Below are positions 13,293 to 25,600 of a stretch of DNA of 64,000 nt, piece by piece. Each line of letters opens with the position of its first letter. Position 1 is the first letter of the stretch. A program made the translations under genes and the position numbers. The notes beneath the pieces are model-generated. The model did not search any database. It was not told the origin of the DNA and worked only from the letters and a program-made list of their open reading frames with translations. This DNA comes from Nymphaea colorata (taxonomy: Eukaryota; Streptophyta; Magnoliopsida; Nymphaeales; Nymphaeaceae). The stretch is from contig NC_045144.1 in assembly GCF_008831285.2 (NCBI RefSeq), forward strand, positions 12,947,858 to 13,011,857. Reading direction: 5' to 3'.

Positions 13293-16200
13293 ACAAGAAG
13301 AAACTGAGGAGAAGAAGCCGTAGCCAAAATGGTTTGCACGGCCTCTATTTATAATCCCATTTCCAGAATTCTAAGAGTCTCCAATCGTAGAATCCTAGGA
13401 GATTTCACAAGCTCCAAGGACATTAATTACATCATAGAAACCTAAGAGACTTCACATATTACAAGGATATTAACTACAACATAGAATCCTAGGAGACTTC
13501 CCATATAACAAGGATATTAACTACAACATAGAATCCTAGGAGACTCTTCACATGTTACAAGGACATTAAATAACTTAACACATTCTACAAGGAGATGGAA
13601 TCCTAAGAGACTCCTCTTCAATATGCTGGTGAAGAATTTATATTTTAACACCCTCCCTCAAGTTGTGCATGGTTTTGCACCATGTACAACTTGCTTTTTA
13701 GAAACCAGAATCGTTCCTTTGTTAATCCTTTTGTAAATAAGTCTGCAACTTGTTCATTTGTACGAACATAAATAGGCTGAATCTCCTTGTCTTCCACCTT
13801 TTGTCTAACAAAGTGTTGATCAATCTCAATGTGCTTTGTTCGACCATGTTGTACGGGATTAAAGGCAATGTTAATAGCGCTTTGATTATCGCACATTAAC
13901 ATTGATGTTTTAATCTTTTCTCCAATGTCTTCTAGCAAATGTCTAACCCATGTAACTTCAGCAGTACCTGCAGCCATGCATCTGTATTCAGCTTCAGTGC
14001 TGGATCTTGCTACTGCCTTTTTCTTTCGACAACTCCAAGACACAAGATTACGTCCAATGAAAATACAAAAACCAGAAATGGACTTTCTTTGATCGGGATC
14101 TCCAGCCCAATCTGCATCTGTGAATGTCATAAGTTGATGTCCAGTAGTTATATTTTCACTCTTACCATAAACTAAGCCATCTCCTGCTGTCCCTTTAAGA
14201 TATCTTAATATTCTTTTGACAGCATCCATGTGAGTATCTCTAGGTGCATGCATAAATTGAGATACTTGATTCACAGCATATATAATATCTGGTCTAGTAA
14301 ATGTAAGATATTGAAGTGCCCCAACAATACTTCGATATTGCGTAGGATCTTCATATAACTCCCCATCTTGAGCACTTAGTCTTTGATTTAGAACACTAGG
14401 AGTTCCAACAGGCTTACAATCAGACATACCTGACTTTTTCAGCAGATCCAACGTGTATTTCTGTTGTGTCAATGTGAGGCGATTATTGTGCCTACCAATC
14501 TCCACTCCAAGAAAGAATCGTAAATCACCAAGCTCTTTCATTTTGAAGTTTTGCATCATCAAAACTTTAGCTTCTTCTATGTGTTTTTCTGAATTGCCTG
14601 TGATAACAATATCATCAACATATATAAGAAGTAAAGTAAATATGTTTTCCTTTCGATAAATGAAAAGAGAGTGATCTAGAGGACATCTCCGAAAACCACA
14701 TTCTTGAATCTTGCAAGAGAAACTGTCAAACCACGAACGTGAGGCCTGTTTAAGTCCATAAATAGATTTTCTTAGTTTGCAAACCAATGCATGAGAGTCT
14801 CCTTTCGTGTATCCTGGAGGTTGTTCCATATATACTTCCTCCCTTAAATCACCATGAAGAAAAGCATTCTTCACGTCCATTTGATGTAGTCTCCATCCAT
14901 ATTCAACTGCCAATGATATAATCACGCGAATTGTTCCCATTTTGATCACAGGGCTGAATGTCTCATCATAATCTTCTCCATATTGTTGTGTAAACCCTTT
15001 TGCTACTAACCTTGCTTTGTGTCTTTCTATGCTGCCGTCAGGTTTGTATTTAATTTTGTATACCCATTTGGAGCCCACTACGTTCTTTTCGTGTGGCCTC
15101 GGAACGATCTCCCATGTTCCACATTCATGCAAGGCATCCATTTCTTCCTTCATAGCCTTTCTCCAATGATGTGATTTTGATGCTTGATCAAATGAAGTAG
15201 GTTCTTCCTCCTTGCCAACTTTTGCCATGAATAACTGAAAATCAAGTGATAAAGAATCATAGCTAACCCACCTGTGAATGGGATGACGAATGCGTTGGGA
15301 TCTTCTAAGGTGGGGCATGTTGTCTTCTTCACTGTGAGCATCTCTGTCCCTTAGTCGTCGACTGTAGATAAGACCCGAATACCGATGTGCATCGTTGCTC
15401 TGTTCTTCATTATTGTTTTCGTGATGACTTGATGACTGTGTTGGATCTTCTTGATTTTCACTTTGAACCATATCCGACGGTTGTATTGCTCTCTCTGAAT
15501 CTTCACTTTGAGGCACATCATTTTCTATAACAGGATCTGCATTGAATAACTGTGTACTGGTCCAAGGATCATAAGATTCAATGGTCATAGGCATTTCATT
15601 TGTATTATCAAAACTATGTTCATCAAAAATGACATTTCTTGAAGTTTTGATACGTTTAGTTGTTGGATCATAGCATCGAAAACCTTTATATTCATCAGCA
15701 TATCCAACGAATCTACATTGAATAGCTTTGTCTTGAAACTTGTTCCTCAAGGCAGCATCAACGTGAACATAGCATACACAACCAAAAACCTTGAAGTTCT
15801 TGTAATCAGGTTGTTTGCCTAAGAGTGTAAAATATGGCGATTTAGACATCAAGAGTGTCATAGGCAAACAATTTATTATGTATACAGCAGTATGGAAGGC
15901 TTCAGTCCACAAGGAAATGGGCACATTAGTATCATGCATCATGCTCATGGCGCTTTCAACTATATGTCGATGTTTCCGCTCAACTACACCATTTTGTTGT
16001 GGTGTGTAAGGGCAGGAAATTTGTCTAGTTATCCCTTTTTCACGTAGAAATTCAATAAAATCAAGCGAGGAATATTCTCCCCCTCCATCACATTGAAAAT
16101 GCACCACATTGGATGAAAATTTAGTTTGAATCATGGCATAGAAGTTTCGAAATATGTGAGGTACTTCTGATTTGTGTTTCATGAAGTAAATCCAGGTGAA

Positions 16201-16632
16201 ACGTGAGTAAGAGTCAATGAATAAGACATAATATCTTGACCCAGACATGGAATCAATAGGGGCTGGCCCCCATACATCAGAAAATATAAATCCTTCACCA
16301 GCACATTGAAGAGGAGTCTCTTAGGATTCCACCTCCTTGTAGAATGTGTTAAAATATTTAATGTCCTTGTAACATGTGAAGTGTCTCCTAGGATTCTATG
16401 TTATAGTTAATATCCTTGTTATATGGGAAGTCTCCTAGGATTCTATGTTGTAGTTAATATCCTTGTAATATGTGAAGTCTCTTAGGTTTCTATGATGTAA
16501 TTAATGTCCTTGGAGCTTGTGAAATCTCCTAGGATTTTACGATTGGAGACTCTTAGAATTCTGAAAATGAGATTATAAATAGAGGCCGTGCAAACCATTT
16601 TGGCTACGGCTTCTTCTCCTCAGTTTCTTCTT

Positions 16633-16666
<34 letters not shown>

Positions 16667-19600
16667 TGCGTGAGTGCTGTTTTCGGGTTACAGATATTGG
16701 TGCTACATTTCTATCAATACCTTGGTTATGTGGTGTTGGTAGAATGCCACGACCACCATGGTTGGAGTTCCCATGGCTCTTACCAAACTTTACATTCATA
16801 GCCAACACATTTTGGGAGTTCCCTTGATCAGTCCTTTCAATGACTCTTTTCATATTCATTTCATGTTGGAGAAGTTTACCTTGTAGTTCGTTGAAGGAAG
16901 GCAGAACAGGAAGGACCTCAAGAGCTGTAATAAAAGCATGATAATCATGCCCAAGTCCATTCAAGGTTTGTTGCACCTTTTCCTTATCAGAAATGTTATT
17001 CCCTGAGGCAGCAAGTTGGTCTGCGACGGCCTTAATACGCCCCAAATAATCCATGATAGACGTTGAACCTTTGCTCAAATTCTGAAATTCTTTCTTTAAG
17101 TACATAATTCGAGCTTCTGATATTTGGAAAAAGGTATCAGCAAGGGTTTCCCATAATTCTTCTGCAGTACAATCATCAAAAACTGAAAGTAACACTTGTT
17201 GAGATAAAGTGGACAAAATATACGCAACCAGACTTTGATCACGTCTCATCCACATAGCATGTTCAGAATTGTTGTCTTCATGAACAACAATAACTTCTCC
17301 TGCCTCATTTTTTATTTCCTGTAAGACGGATATTGGTGGAGCCTTTGTTGAACCATCGAGATGTCCAAAGAGGCCTTGACTTCTTATGAAAGGCATGATT
17401 TGCCTTTTCCAGATCAGATAATTCTCATGGTTGAGTTTTTCGATAATAAGGTGAGGAAGAAAACTTGAGGACATGCCAGAATGCGAAAGGTTTTCCATGA
17501 CAGCAGAAAGGAATGGTATATAGGTAGAAGATGAGAGGGAAAGAAGACACGATATAACAAGATGTGTCCTTGGGTAAGCAAGAAGAAAAATGAACTAGAA
17601 TTGCGCAAGAGAAAAGTAAATTCAAGATAGAGACAAGATGAGAAAAGAGTTCTAACCAGATCAGACCTGTTTGGGCATTTCGTTTGGTAGAGATAACGTA
17701 ACCTGGCGCTCTGATACCATGATAGAAATCTAGCACCAATATCTGTAACAAAAAAAAAAAAAAAAAACAGCACTCACGCAGGAAGATAGAGATAGAGAGA
17801 GAGAGAGAGAGAGAGAATGAAAACAAGAAGAAACTGAGGAGAAGAAGCCGTAGCCAAAATGGTTTGCACGGCCTCTATTTATAATCCCATTTCCAGAATT
17901 CTAAGAGTCTCCAATCGTAGAATCCTAGGAGATTTCACAAGCTCCAAGGACATTAATTACATCATAGAAACCTAAGAGACTTCACATATTACAAGGATAT
18001 TAACTACAACATAGAATCCTAGGAGACTTCCCATATAACAAGGATATTAACTATAACATAGAATCCTAGGAGACTCTTCACATGTTACAAGGACATTAAA
18101 TATCTTAACACATTCTACAAGGAGATGGAATCCTAAGAGACTCCTCTTCAATGTGCTGGTGAAGGATTTATATTTTAACATGCATTGCCATGGGCAACGA
18201 TGCAAATGGATGAGATAGATGGTAGTTGTACCCGTACTGTATGACGGCTAGCAATGACTGTTACTGTATGTATAGACCTCGTGTGGAGGCATTGGGAGGT
18301 GTAAGTGCACTCGTAGGGTGTATTAACCTCATGTGCTAGCCAGTCATCTTGTGAATGAGTAATGATAATGATAAAAAAAAGAAAACGAAAGGATAAGAGA
18401 TGAGAGGCCAGTGGGAAGTGGCTGTGTGTTTGGGAGACGTCTCGTTCTCGCCATTGGTCTTGCCTGTCAGAGCGCAGGCGGTGCAAGGCCCCAGGGTTCT
18501 GTTGTGTGTTGTGCTTGGAGCGTTGGGCTCCTGCCTTCCCAACCTGGGTGTCCTAGGGAAGGCTGAGTATCTCACCTTGGACTTCACACATCCAGGGATG
18601 AGTGCTTTACCGCTGCAGCGGGTGAAATGGATCCATACTGTTATGGGCCACCACGGGGGTTGTCTCTCGGCTGTAGGCCGCCCGCGGTGTGCACGTGCCT
18701 GTGTTGCACCCACAGGAACTGTTAATGCACTAAAGTTAATGAAAATGCAATGTGTTTGACAGAATGCATGTGACTGACGTATATGTGATTGATATGAATG
18801 CAAGTGTTATGTTTAGCATGCTTCGCATGTGACTGATGTTGTGTTAGTGTGGCCATCAAGTGGCTTTTACGTGTTGTACTCCGACACGACATGACGATAG
18901 ATGGGTTGATATTTGTTCTTTTATTTGAGCCTTACTTGAGAGGGTTTGGCATTTTTCCTGGCTTGTTGCCATACTGTGAAGGCTGAGCCTTCGGTTGTTT
19001 TCTTTTTCAGGTTTTGGCGGACCCGGGGCAACAGGTTGAGCAGATGGCTTCACTCACGTCCTACTGGGGAGGTTTTGGGATTGTCGTTTGTAGTGCCGGC
19101 GCGTCATGTTTTGGTTTTATTGATGTCTTCTTTTTGTTAGGCATCAATGTTATGATTTTGGGGCATTTTGGTCATGCACATAGATGTGAATTTGTATGAA
19201 ACAAAATGGTTATATAAATGAAAGTTCGCCCCATTGTTTTGAATTGCTTGGCTCATCGTCTTTTTGAATGGTTGGGTAGTCACACCTCGATGCTTTATGT
19301 TTTAAAAAAAAAAAAAAAAAGAGTTTGTGGGTTAAAAGGTCGGGGTGTTACAGTGACAACTTAGGTCAAGGATATACTCGCCTCTTAATTTTAGTAGAGG
19401 TATTGAAATCAGCCAGCTGCCAAATTTCGCTGGATGACAAAATATTTGAAAACGATTATTAAAAACATCATGCAATGGAAACACTAGCAACGGTTTATGA
19501 TGTCTTTAGCAATAGTTTATCATGCATCACGACTTTTAAATATTTAGCCATCTAGGATGCAATGTCTGGTGGCTGCCAGATTTGAATTTTCATACATATA

Positions 19601-22600
19601 TATACATACCCACAAACACACTTCACATTGCAGCACTGGTGCACGAGTGACAGTCTGCCTCCGATAATCTTAGTCACTAAGGACCTTGAAATAAAAAGCA
19701 AGATTCTTACAAAGGTCAAGGCACAAAGCCCCCACTTGATACAATGAAAATGATTAATCAGATAGTATTATAGCACAAGACAACATGAGAACATGTTCAG
19801 AATAGTACAACAGATCAAGGTGATATATATAAAGGAGAAAGAGATAAGACAAAAAAAAAATGCCCACAATGGGCTAGCGATTGGAGGAGCCAAAGGCTAG
19901 TTCAGTTGACTGTTGAACTAGCCATTAGGACCTCCGAGAACCAGTTCAACAGTCAACTGGATAAATAGAAAAACAAAAGAAAAAAAAATACTGAAAAAAA
20001 TATTGAAAAATAACAGTGTATAATAGAGTATATATTATACACATGCATATGTACATCAGAAGACAAAAAATCAACAATATCAGAAACAATTACAAAATTT
20101 GAGTTTCTTAATAACTTCCTTACAAAACATTGTAAAAATAGAAAAGAGTTATTAAAATGTTAAGAGCAAATCAAAGACAATCAGAATATATTAAAAGAAC
20201 ATGTTACTAAAAAAAATATGAAAAGAATGTCTTTGCAAATTTTCCAAAAATATCAGCATTTTTTCACAATTTCTCATCCTTCCTTTTCTAAGTTTCTTCC
20301 ATTTTTAAGGCAATATTTTGACAAAAAACAAGAATACTGGTAAATGCTTCAAATACATAGACAATCTATGGACAACAATCTGACAACCTTATTGCATGAT
20401 ACCACATACACAAATATTTCTGTATGATAGATAACCTCCAATGCATTGAAGAGTTTAGTAGTTAACAACACCTGAACTATGAGAGAAGCAGATGGAAAAC
20501 TGGAAACCATTTTCTGCAAATTCATCTTCCCGAGCTCTACTAATTGTTGGATGCTGTTAATACCTACTTTATTGAGGAACCTTAGAAGATCACTACTCAT
20601 GCACGGAAGCATTAGCAGTGGCGAATCTTGATCAAACCACAGTCCCTGGAATGACAATAACATTTCAATGATATATAAGAGAAAGGAATAAAATAACGAA
20701 GCTTAATTTAGAGCAAGAGAATTCCTGAATGTGGTGGTCCGCCCACATCATTCAGTAAATTTAAACCAGTGTGCATAAGAAAGGACTCCCTAATCTTATT
20801 CAAGGAAATATAATGGTACAACAAACATCAGAGCAAAATGGTCAACAACTAATAAATGAAAACAGCTGTTTGAGCCCATATTGCACCTGCACAGAAATAA
20901 CAAACATGCCGTGTTTCAAAGGGACTTGTACCGGAGTAACATTCTTCAACAGAAAGGTAAGATGACCAACCAGTCAACATTAGGAAGTCATGCAAATGAC
21001 TACATTCATCCACGGAAGGACATCAATCTCAATCAAACACCTGTACATGTTTTGATATCTTCAATTTTGGTAACACAACCTATACAACAGACAGAATAAA
21101 ATACCATGTTGCCAGAAGCTGTAACGCGCGTTGGTTCGATGGGTCGGGTCGAGCTAGGGTCCAGACTCGGAACCGACCCCCACTCGCGTAAGGGCCCGAC
21201 GCGAGGCCCTTCTCCCTCGCCTTTCCCTTCCTTCTTCGTTGTCTCCGGTGGTCTCCTGTGGCAGCGCAGAGGGAGGAGAGTGACGGTCGGGTGGTGGTGG
21301 CTGGAACGGCGACGGCGACGGAGGTGGCGGCGGCTGGGTAAACCCTCTCTCTCTCGTGCGATTTTTCTTGCTCTGCCACTCATGCCCTTTTGTTTGTTTT
21401 GCTCTCTGTCGCACGTCCCCTCTTCTTCTCTCTCGCCACTTTCTTTCCCCTCTTTCCGCTGGTTCTCTACTGCTCGACCCTCTTCTCACTCACCCGCACT
21501 CCCCCGCCTGCTCTTTCTTTCTCTCTCTTCTCACCCCACGGCCGTTTTCCCCCTTGACCGAACCCTTCCTCTCTCTGTCTCTCCTCTCTGTCAGCGTCCC
21601 TTTTCTTTGTTTATTTCAGTTTTTTTTTCCCCCACTACTACCGTGGGTCTTTCCTAGCAACAGAGTTTGTGTTAAACTTTTTGGGCGTTTGGGGTTGGTT
21701 TGCAGTTTAGGGGACGTTTTTCCCCTCTTACCTGCTAGTAGGGTGTGTAGTGAGCAGCGACAGCAAGCAATCTCGAGCATTGGCACTTGATCGGACGTGT
21801 GAAGTGGTTGCTAGAAGGGTTGTAGCAGTTTGGACGCTTGTTTTGGGGTGAGCAATACCTAATCAAGCTCAAAATGATGAGTATTTATCTTTTAGAGCAT
21901 GTATAATTATGGTTCGAGCATGCTAGAGCTTAGAATTGATGATTTTGGGACGCATGTTAGTAATTTTGTTTTTGGGGGAAACTTAGGATTTGCGTTGGAA
22001 AGTGATGATTCATGTACTTAATGATCGTTTTAGCATGATGGATTAATTTTCGAACCTTTAGGGAAGCATGGTAGAGATTGCGAGGTTGTGGGGAAGATTT
22101 AGAACCGTCTTAGGGAGTGTAGCGCAGACTTCGGTAAACAGGTGTATCATGAAGTTATTTAGGGATATATGCGTATTGGGATGTGACTTGAGGTTGATGC
22201 CTTACTTAAAGAACGTTATTGAGAAAGGAATTAGTGATGGTTTGATTGATGGTTGAAGGCTTTGATTATTCGAGGCGACGTCAAGACGTAAAGGAAGAGG
22301 CCTATTGGAGAGCTTGTTGGTCGACACTACCTGTCGATACCCTCTTGAGGCGATGACACGTGCCTCAAGGATTTTATTTTTGTATCTGTTCGTTTTTGTT
22401 TGTTTGGTGTAGGTATCCAGTAGAAACCTTATTCTTGTTTATGTTTGCAGGTGCACCGGGCTCATCCCGTCGACCTTGAGTTCGAAGCTTGAGGCATTTT
22501 GAAGAATTTGGTGAGCGCGCCACAGGTATGGCGACATTCCAGGCAAATTCCTGCCTGGGGCAATTGTGTGATTGGGTGCTCCTAGGATCAAGGGATCCTA

Positions 22601-25600
22601 GGATTGTGATGTTAATTGATTGACTGTTTTGTGATTGAGTATGTGTATGTTGCTTACATGATATGAATGGGTTAGAAAGATTATTAGTCATTCGATTTAA
22701 AAATGTTACGCATTGGCATGTGCATGCTAGAATTGATATCTGTTTAGGACAGATGAGGTGGGGTATCGAGTCGAGTGTCTCCTCGACCCTAATTATGCAT
22801 TAGAAAGCATCATAGAATGATAACTGCATAGGACAGCTACGAGCCAACCGCAGATCGAGACTACTCTCTGTGGATTGGCTAAGTTTTTCGAAGAGGTGAT
22901 TGACATGATTTATGTGAGGATTGATGTGATGATTGATATGAATGTGTATGTTGTTGCATATGCATTGCCATGGGCAATGATGCAAATGGATGTTTTGGAG
23001 GGTAGTTGTACCCGTATGGTATGACGGCTAGCAATGACTGTTACTGTATGTATAGACCTCATGTGGAGGTAATCGGAGGTGTGGGTGCACTCGGGAAGTG
23101 TGCTAACCTCGTGTGCTAGCCAGTCATCTTGTGAATGTGTAACTATAATGATAAGAATGAATAACTAAGAGATGAGAGGCCAGTGGGATGTGGCTATGTG
23201 TTTGGGAGACGTCCCCCTTGATTGCCACTGGTCCCGCCTGTCAGAGCGCAGGCGGTGCAAGGCCCCAGGGTTCTGTTGTGTGTTGTGCTTGGAGCGTTGG
23301 GCTCCTGCCTTCCCAACCTGGGTGTCCTAGGGAAGGCTGAGTATCTCACCTTGGACTTCACACATCCAGGGATGAGTGCTTTACCGCTGCAGCGGGTGAA
23401 ATGGATCCATACTGTTATGGGCCACCACGGGGGTTGTCTCTCGGCTGTAGGCCGCCCGCGGTGTGCACGTGCCTGTGTTGCACCCACAGGAACTGTTAAT
23501 GCACTAAAGTTAATGAAAATGCAATGTGTTTGACAGAATGCATGTGACTGACGTATATGTGATTGATATGAATGCAAGTGTTATGTTTAGCATGCTTCGC
23601 ATGTGACTGATGTTGTGTTAGTGTGGCCATCAAGTGGCTTTTACGTGTCGCACTCAGACGCGACATGACGATAGATGGGTTGATATTTGTCCCTTTATTT
23701 GAGCCTTACTTGAGAGGGTTTGGCATTTTCCTGGCTTGTTGTCATACTGCGAAGGCTGAGCCTTCAGTTGTTTTCTTTTTCAGGTTTTGGCGGACCCGGG
23801 GCAACAGGTTGAGCGGATGGCTTCACTCACGTCCTACTGGGGTGGTTTTGGGATTGTCGTTTGTAGTGCCGGCGCGTCATGTTTTGGGATTATTGATGTC
23901 TTTTTTTTTGTTAGGCATCAATGTTATTGATTTTGGGGCTTTTTGGTCATGCACATAGATGTGAATTTGTAGGAAACAAAATGGTTATATCAATGAAAGT
24001 TCGCCCCATTGTTTTGTATTGCTTGGCTCATCGTCAATTTGAATTGTTTGGTAGTCACACCTCGATGCTTTATGTTTTGAGAAAAAATAAAAAAATAAAA
24101 AAATAGTTTGAGGGTTAAAAGGTCGGGGTGTGACAGAAGCACTAGGTGCGGCCTTGGCAATTACTTGAGAGCACAGCTTAGACAGCACTACGCAGCATGC
24201 ACATACCTAGTAAGTTTGAAATATCAAAATTAATGAAGTTGAAGAATTAAGGCTTAAAAGTTACATCATAGAAAGAGAGAAATCTATTAACTCACCATTA
24301 ATATTTAGCAACAATGTCGAACATGTTTCTAATTTTAATTTCTAAAACCTAAAATTACTAACCCAATGCTTTCCTGAAAAAGAGGTAATACATCTTCAAT
24401 ATAATCATTTATGTGTTCAACCTTATCTGTAGAATTGTCTTCTTTTATAATTCTAATAGGAAGGAAAAAATATTAGAATATAAAGTTGTAATTAAAGTAA
24501 ATTGACCTTTTTATTTTTTCAAGAGACAATGCATAGGGTAGGTTGTGTAAAATCCTATCTTGTCAAAAGCACTAGGCGCATCGTAGTCCGTGTGTTCATC
24601 AATATAGGTGATTTGCATACTTGCCGCATTTGAATAGGTGCATACCTTACGTGGCATCAACACCAAGCTAACGGCTTTCTCTTGGACATAGTATGTACAT
24701 TGAGGGGCACATGTACAAGATTCCTGTGTGTGCCCATGCAACAAACAAAAGTAGCTACAAGGAAGTCTATGCATGTGAGTCATCATATAAGCATGAGAGG
24801 CAGGGTCGTTATCATACCTTAGCATGATATTGGGACCTCCTTTCACCTTGTTTTTCATTTATTAAATAATGGTTTATAGTTTGCTCTGGATATTTATTAT
24901 CATCACTTCCGCAAACTTGTGTCTATAGCCACTGGATTGATGTATTTATAAGTTTGTGTCTGTCAAGTGTTTTCCCTTTCTATATGGTTATTGTGTTACA
25001 AGCCAGGTAGAGCTATTGGAAATTTTACAATCATTTATATGTGGTACTGGACTTATGCGTTCGTCTTTTGTGATAATTCTAGTGGCCTGGTTTCAAAAAC
25101 CAAATAAAGGATGCAACCTAATTCTGTGACACAAGACATATATAAGCATATTGTTGACGTGCTGTTATTTGTATCTGATTCGGGTCTGGGTCTGGACCCG
25201 ATCCAAACCGTTGATCTTGTTGGGCTTTATTTAAGCCATTGTAACCCTAAATTAAGTAAAAATGAAAATTGAAGAGAGAGAACGTCTGGCTGCTAGTGGG
25301 CGCCAGATTTCTTCTCCATGGTTTTTTCCCTTGTGTTGAGGGTTTTTCCATGTTAAAATTGTTGTCTTGTTTTTGTTTCAATCTTTCTACATGGTATCAG
25401 AGCCAACTGGTTCTGTGGTTCTGAGTTTACTGTTCATTTTCGACGGAGAATCCCTTAACACCGTTTGGGTGAAGAATCCTCTATCGTCAACATTGCCCAA
25501 CGTCAGTCATCCTTCCTGCGTTCAACGTGTAGTCAGTCAGTTGCGAGTCTCAGTGGAGCTTCGTCGACCGCTGTCATGGACTTCCAGCCATAGTCCATCG

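Larger units (their letters stand above)
13188..18180 (-). mobile_element. C3: rearranged copia retrotransposon, target duplication TGCAT
   Basis: LTRs at 13188-13650 (463 bp) and 17720-18180 (461 bp) are flanked by TGCAT (13183-13187 and 18181-18185). The primer site is at 17706-17719 (TGGTATCAGAGCGC in element sense) and the purine tract at 13651-13661. The LTRs differ by about five substitutions and small A- and GA-run length changes. Inside, an inverted LTR (16281-16716) takes the place of the zinc knuckle, protease and integrase N-terminus, so the element is non-autonomous. Confidence 0.93.
12592..19352 (+). repeat. X2, right part: chimeric LX copy interrupted by C3
   Basis: It resumes after X3 and ends GGGGTGTTACA at 19352 after a poly-A run. 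At about 12716 it jumps back to the earlier motif TTCGAAGCGTGAGGC, so a second LX copy has recombined into it. C3 splits it at 13183-13187. From 18181 it runs through the GC-rich core, the GTTTTGGCGGACCCGGGGCA block and TATATAAAT near 19211. Confidence 0.85.
744..20471 (-). other. Giant intron between exons 11 and 12 (19,728 bp)
   Basis: This intron is bounded by the donor CAG|GT at 20472/20471 and the acceptor CAG at 746-744. It contains C1, X1, X2, X3, C2 and C3. The 744-1320 part shows nothing recognisable. Without the insertions the original intron would be about 2 kb or less: roughly 640 bp on the left and 1.1 kb on the right remain unassigned. Confidence 0.85.

Noticed and set aside
13390-13620. 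Regularly spaced repeat units resembling a CRISPR array
   Set aside because: Units are contiguous 47-bp tandem copies inside a plant LTR, with no unique spacers and no cas genes.
25392-25404. tRNA gene at TGGTATCAGAGCC sites
   Set aside because: Only 12-14 nt match the tRNA-iMet 3' end, directly next to LTRs. These are primer binding sites; no cloverleaf is present.
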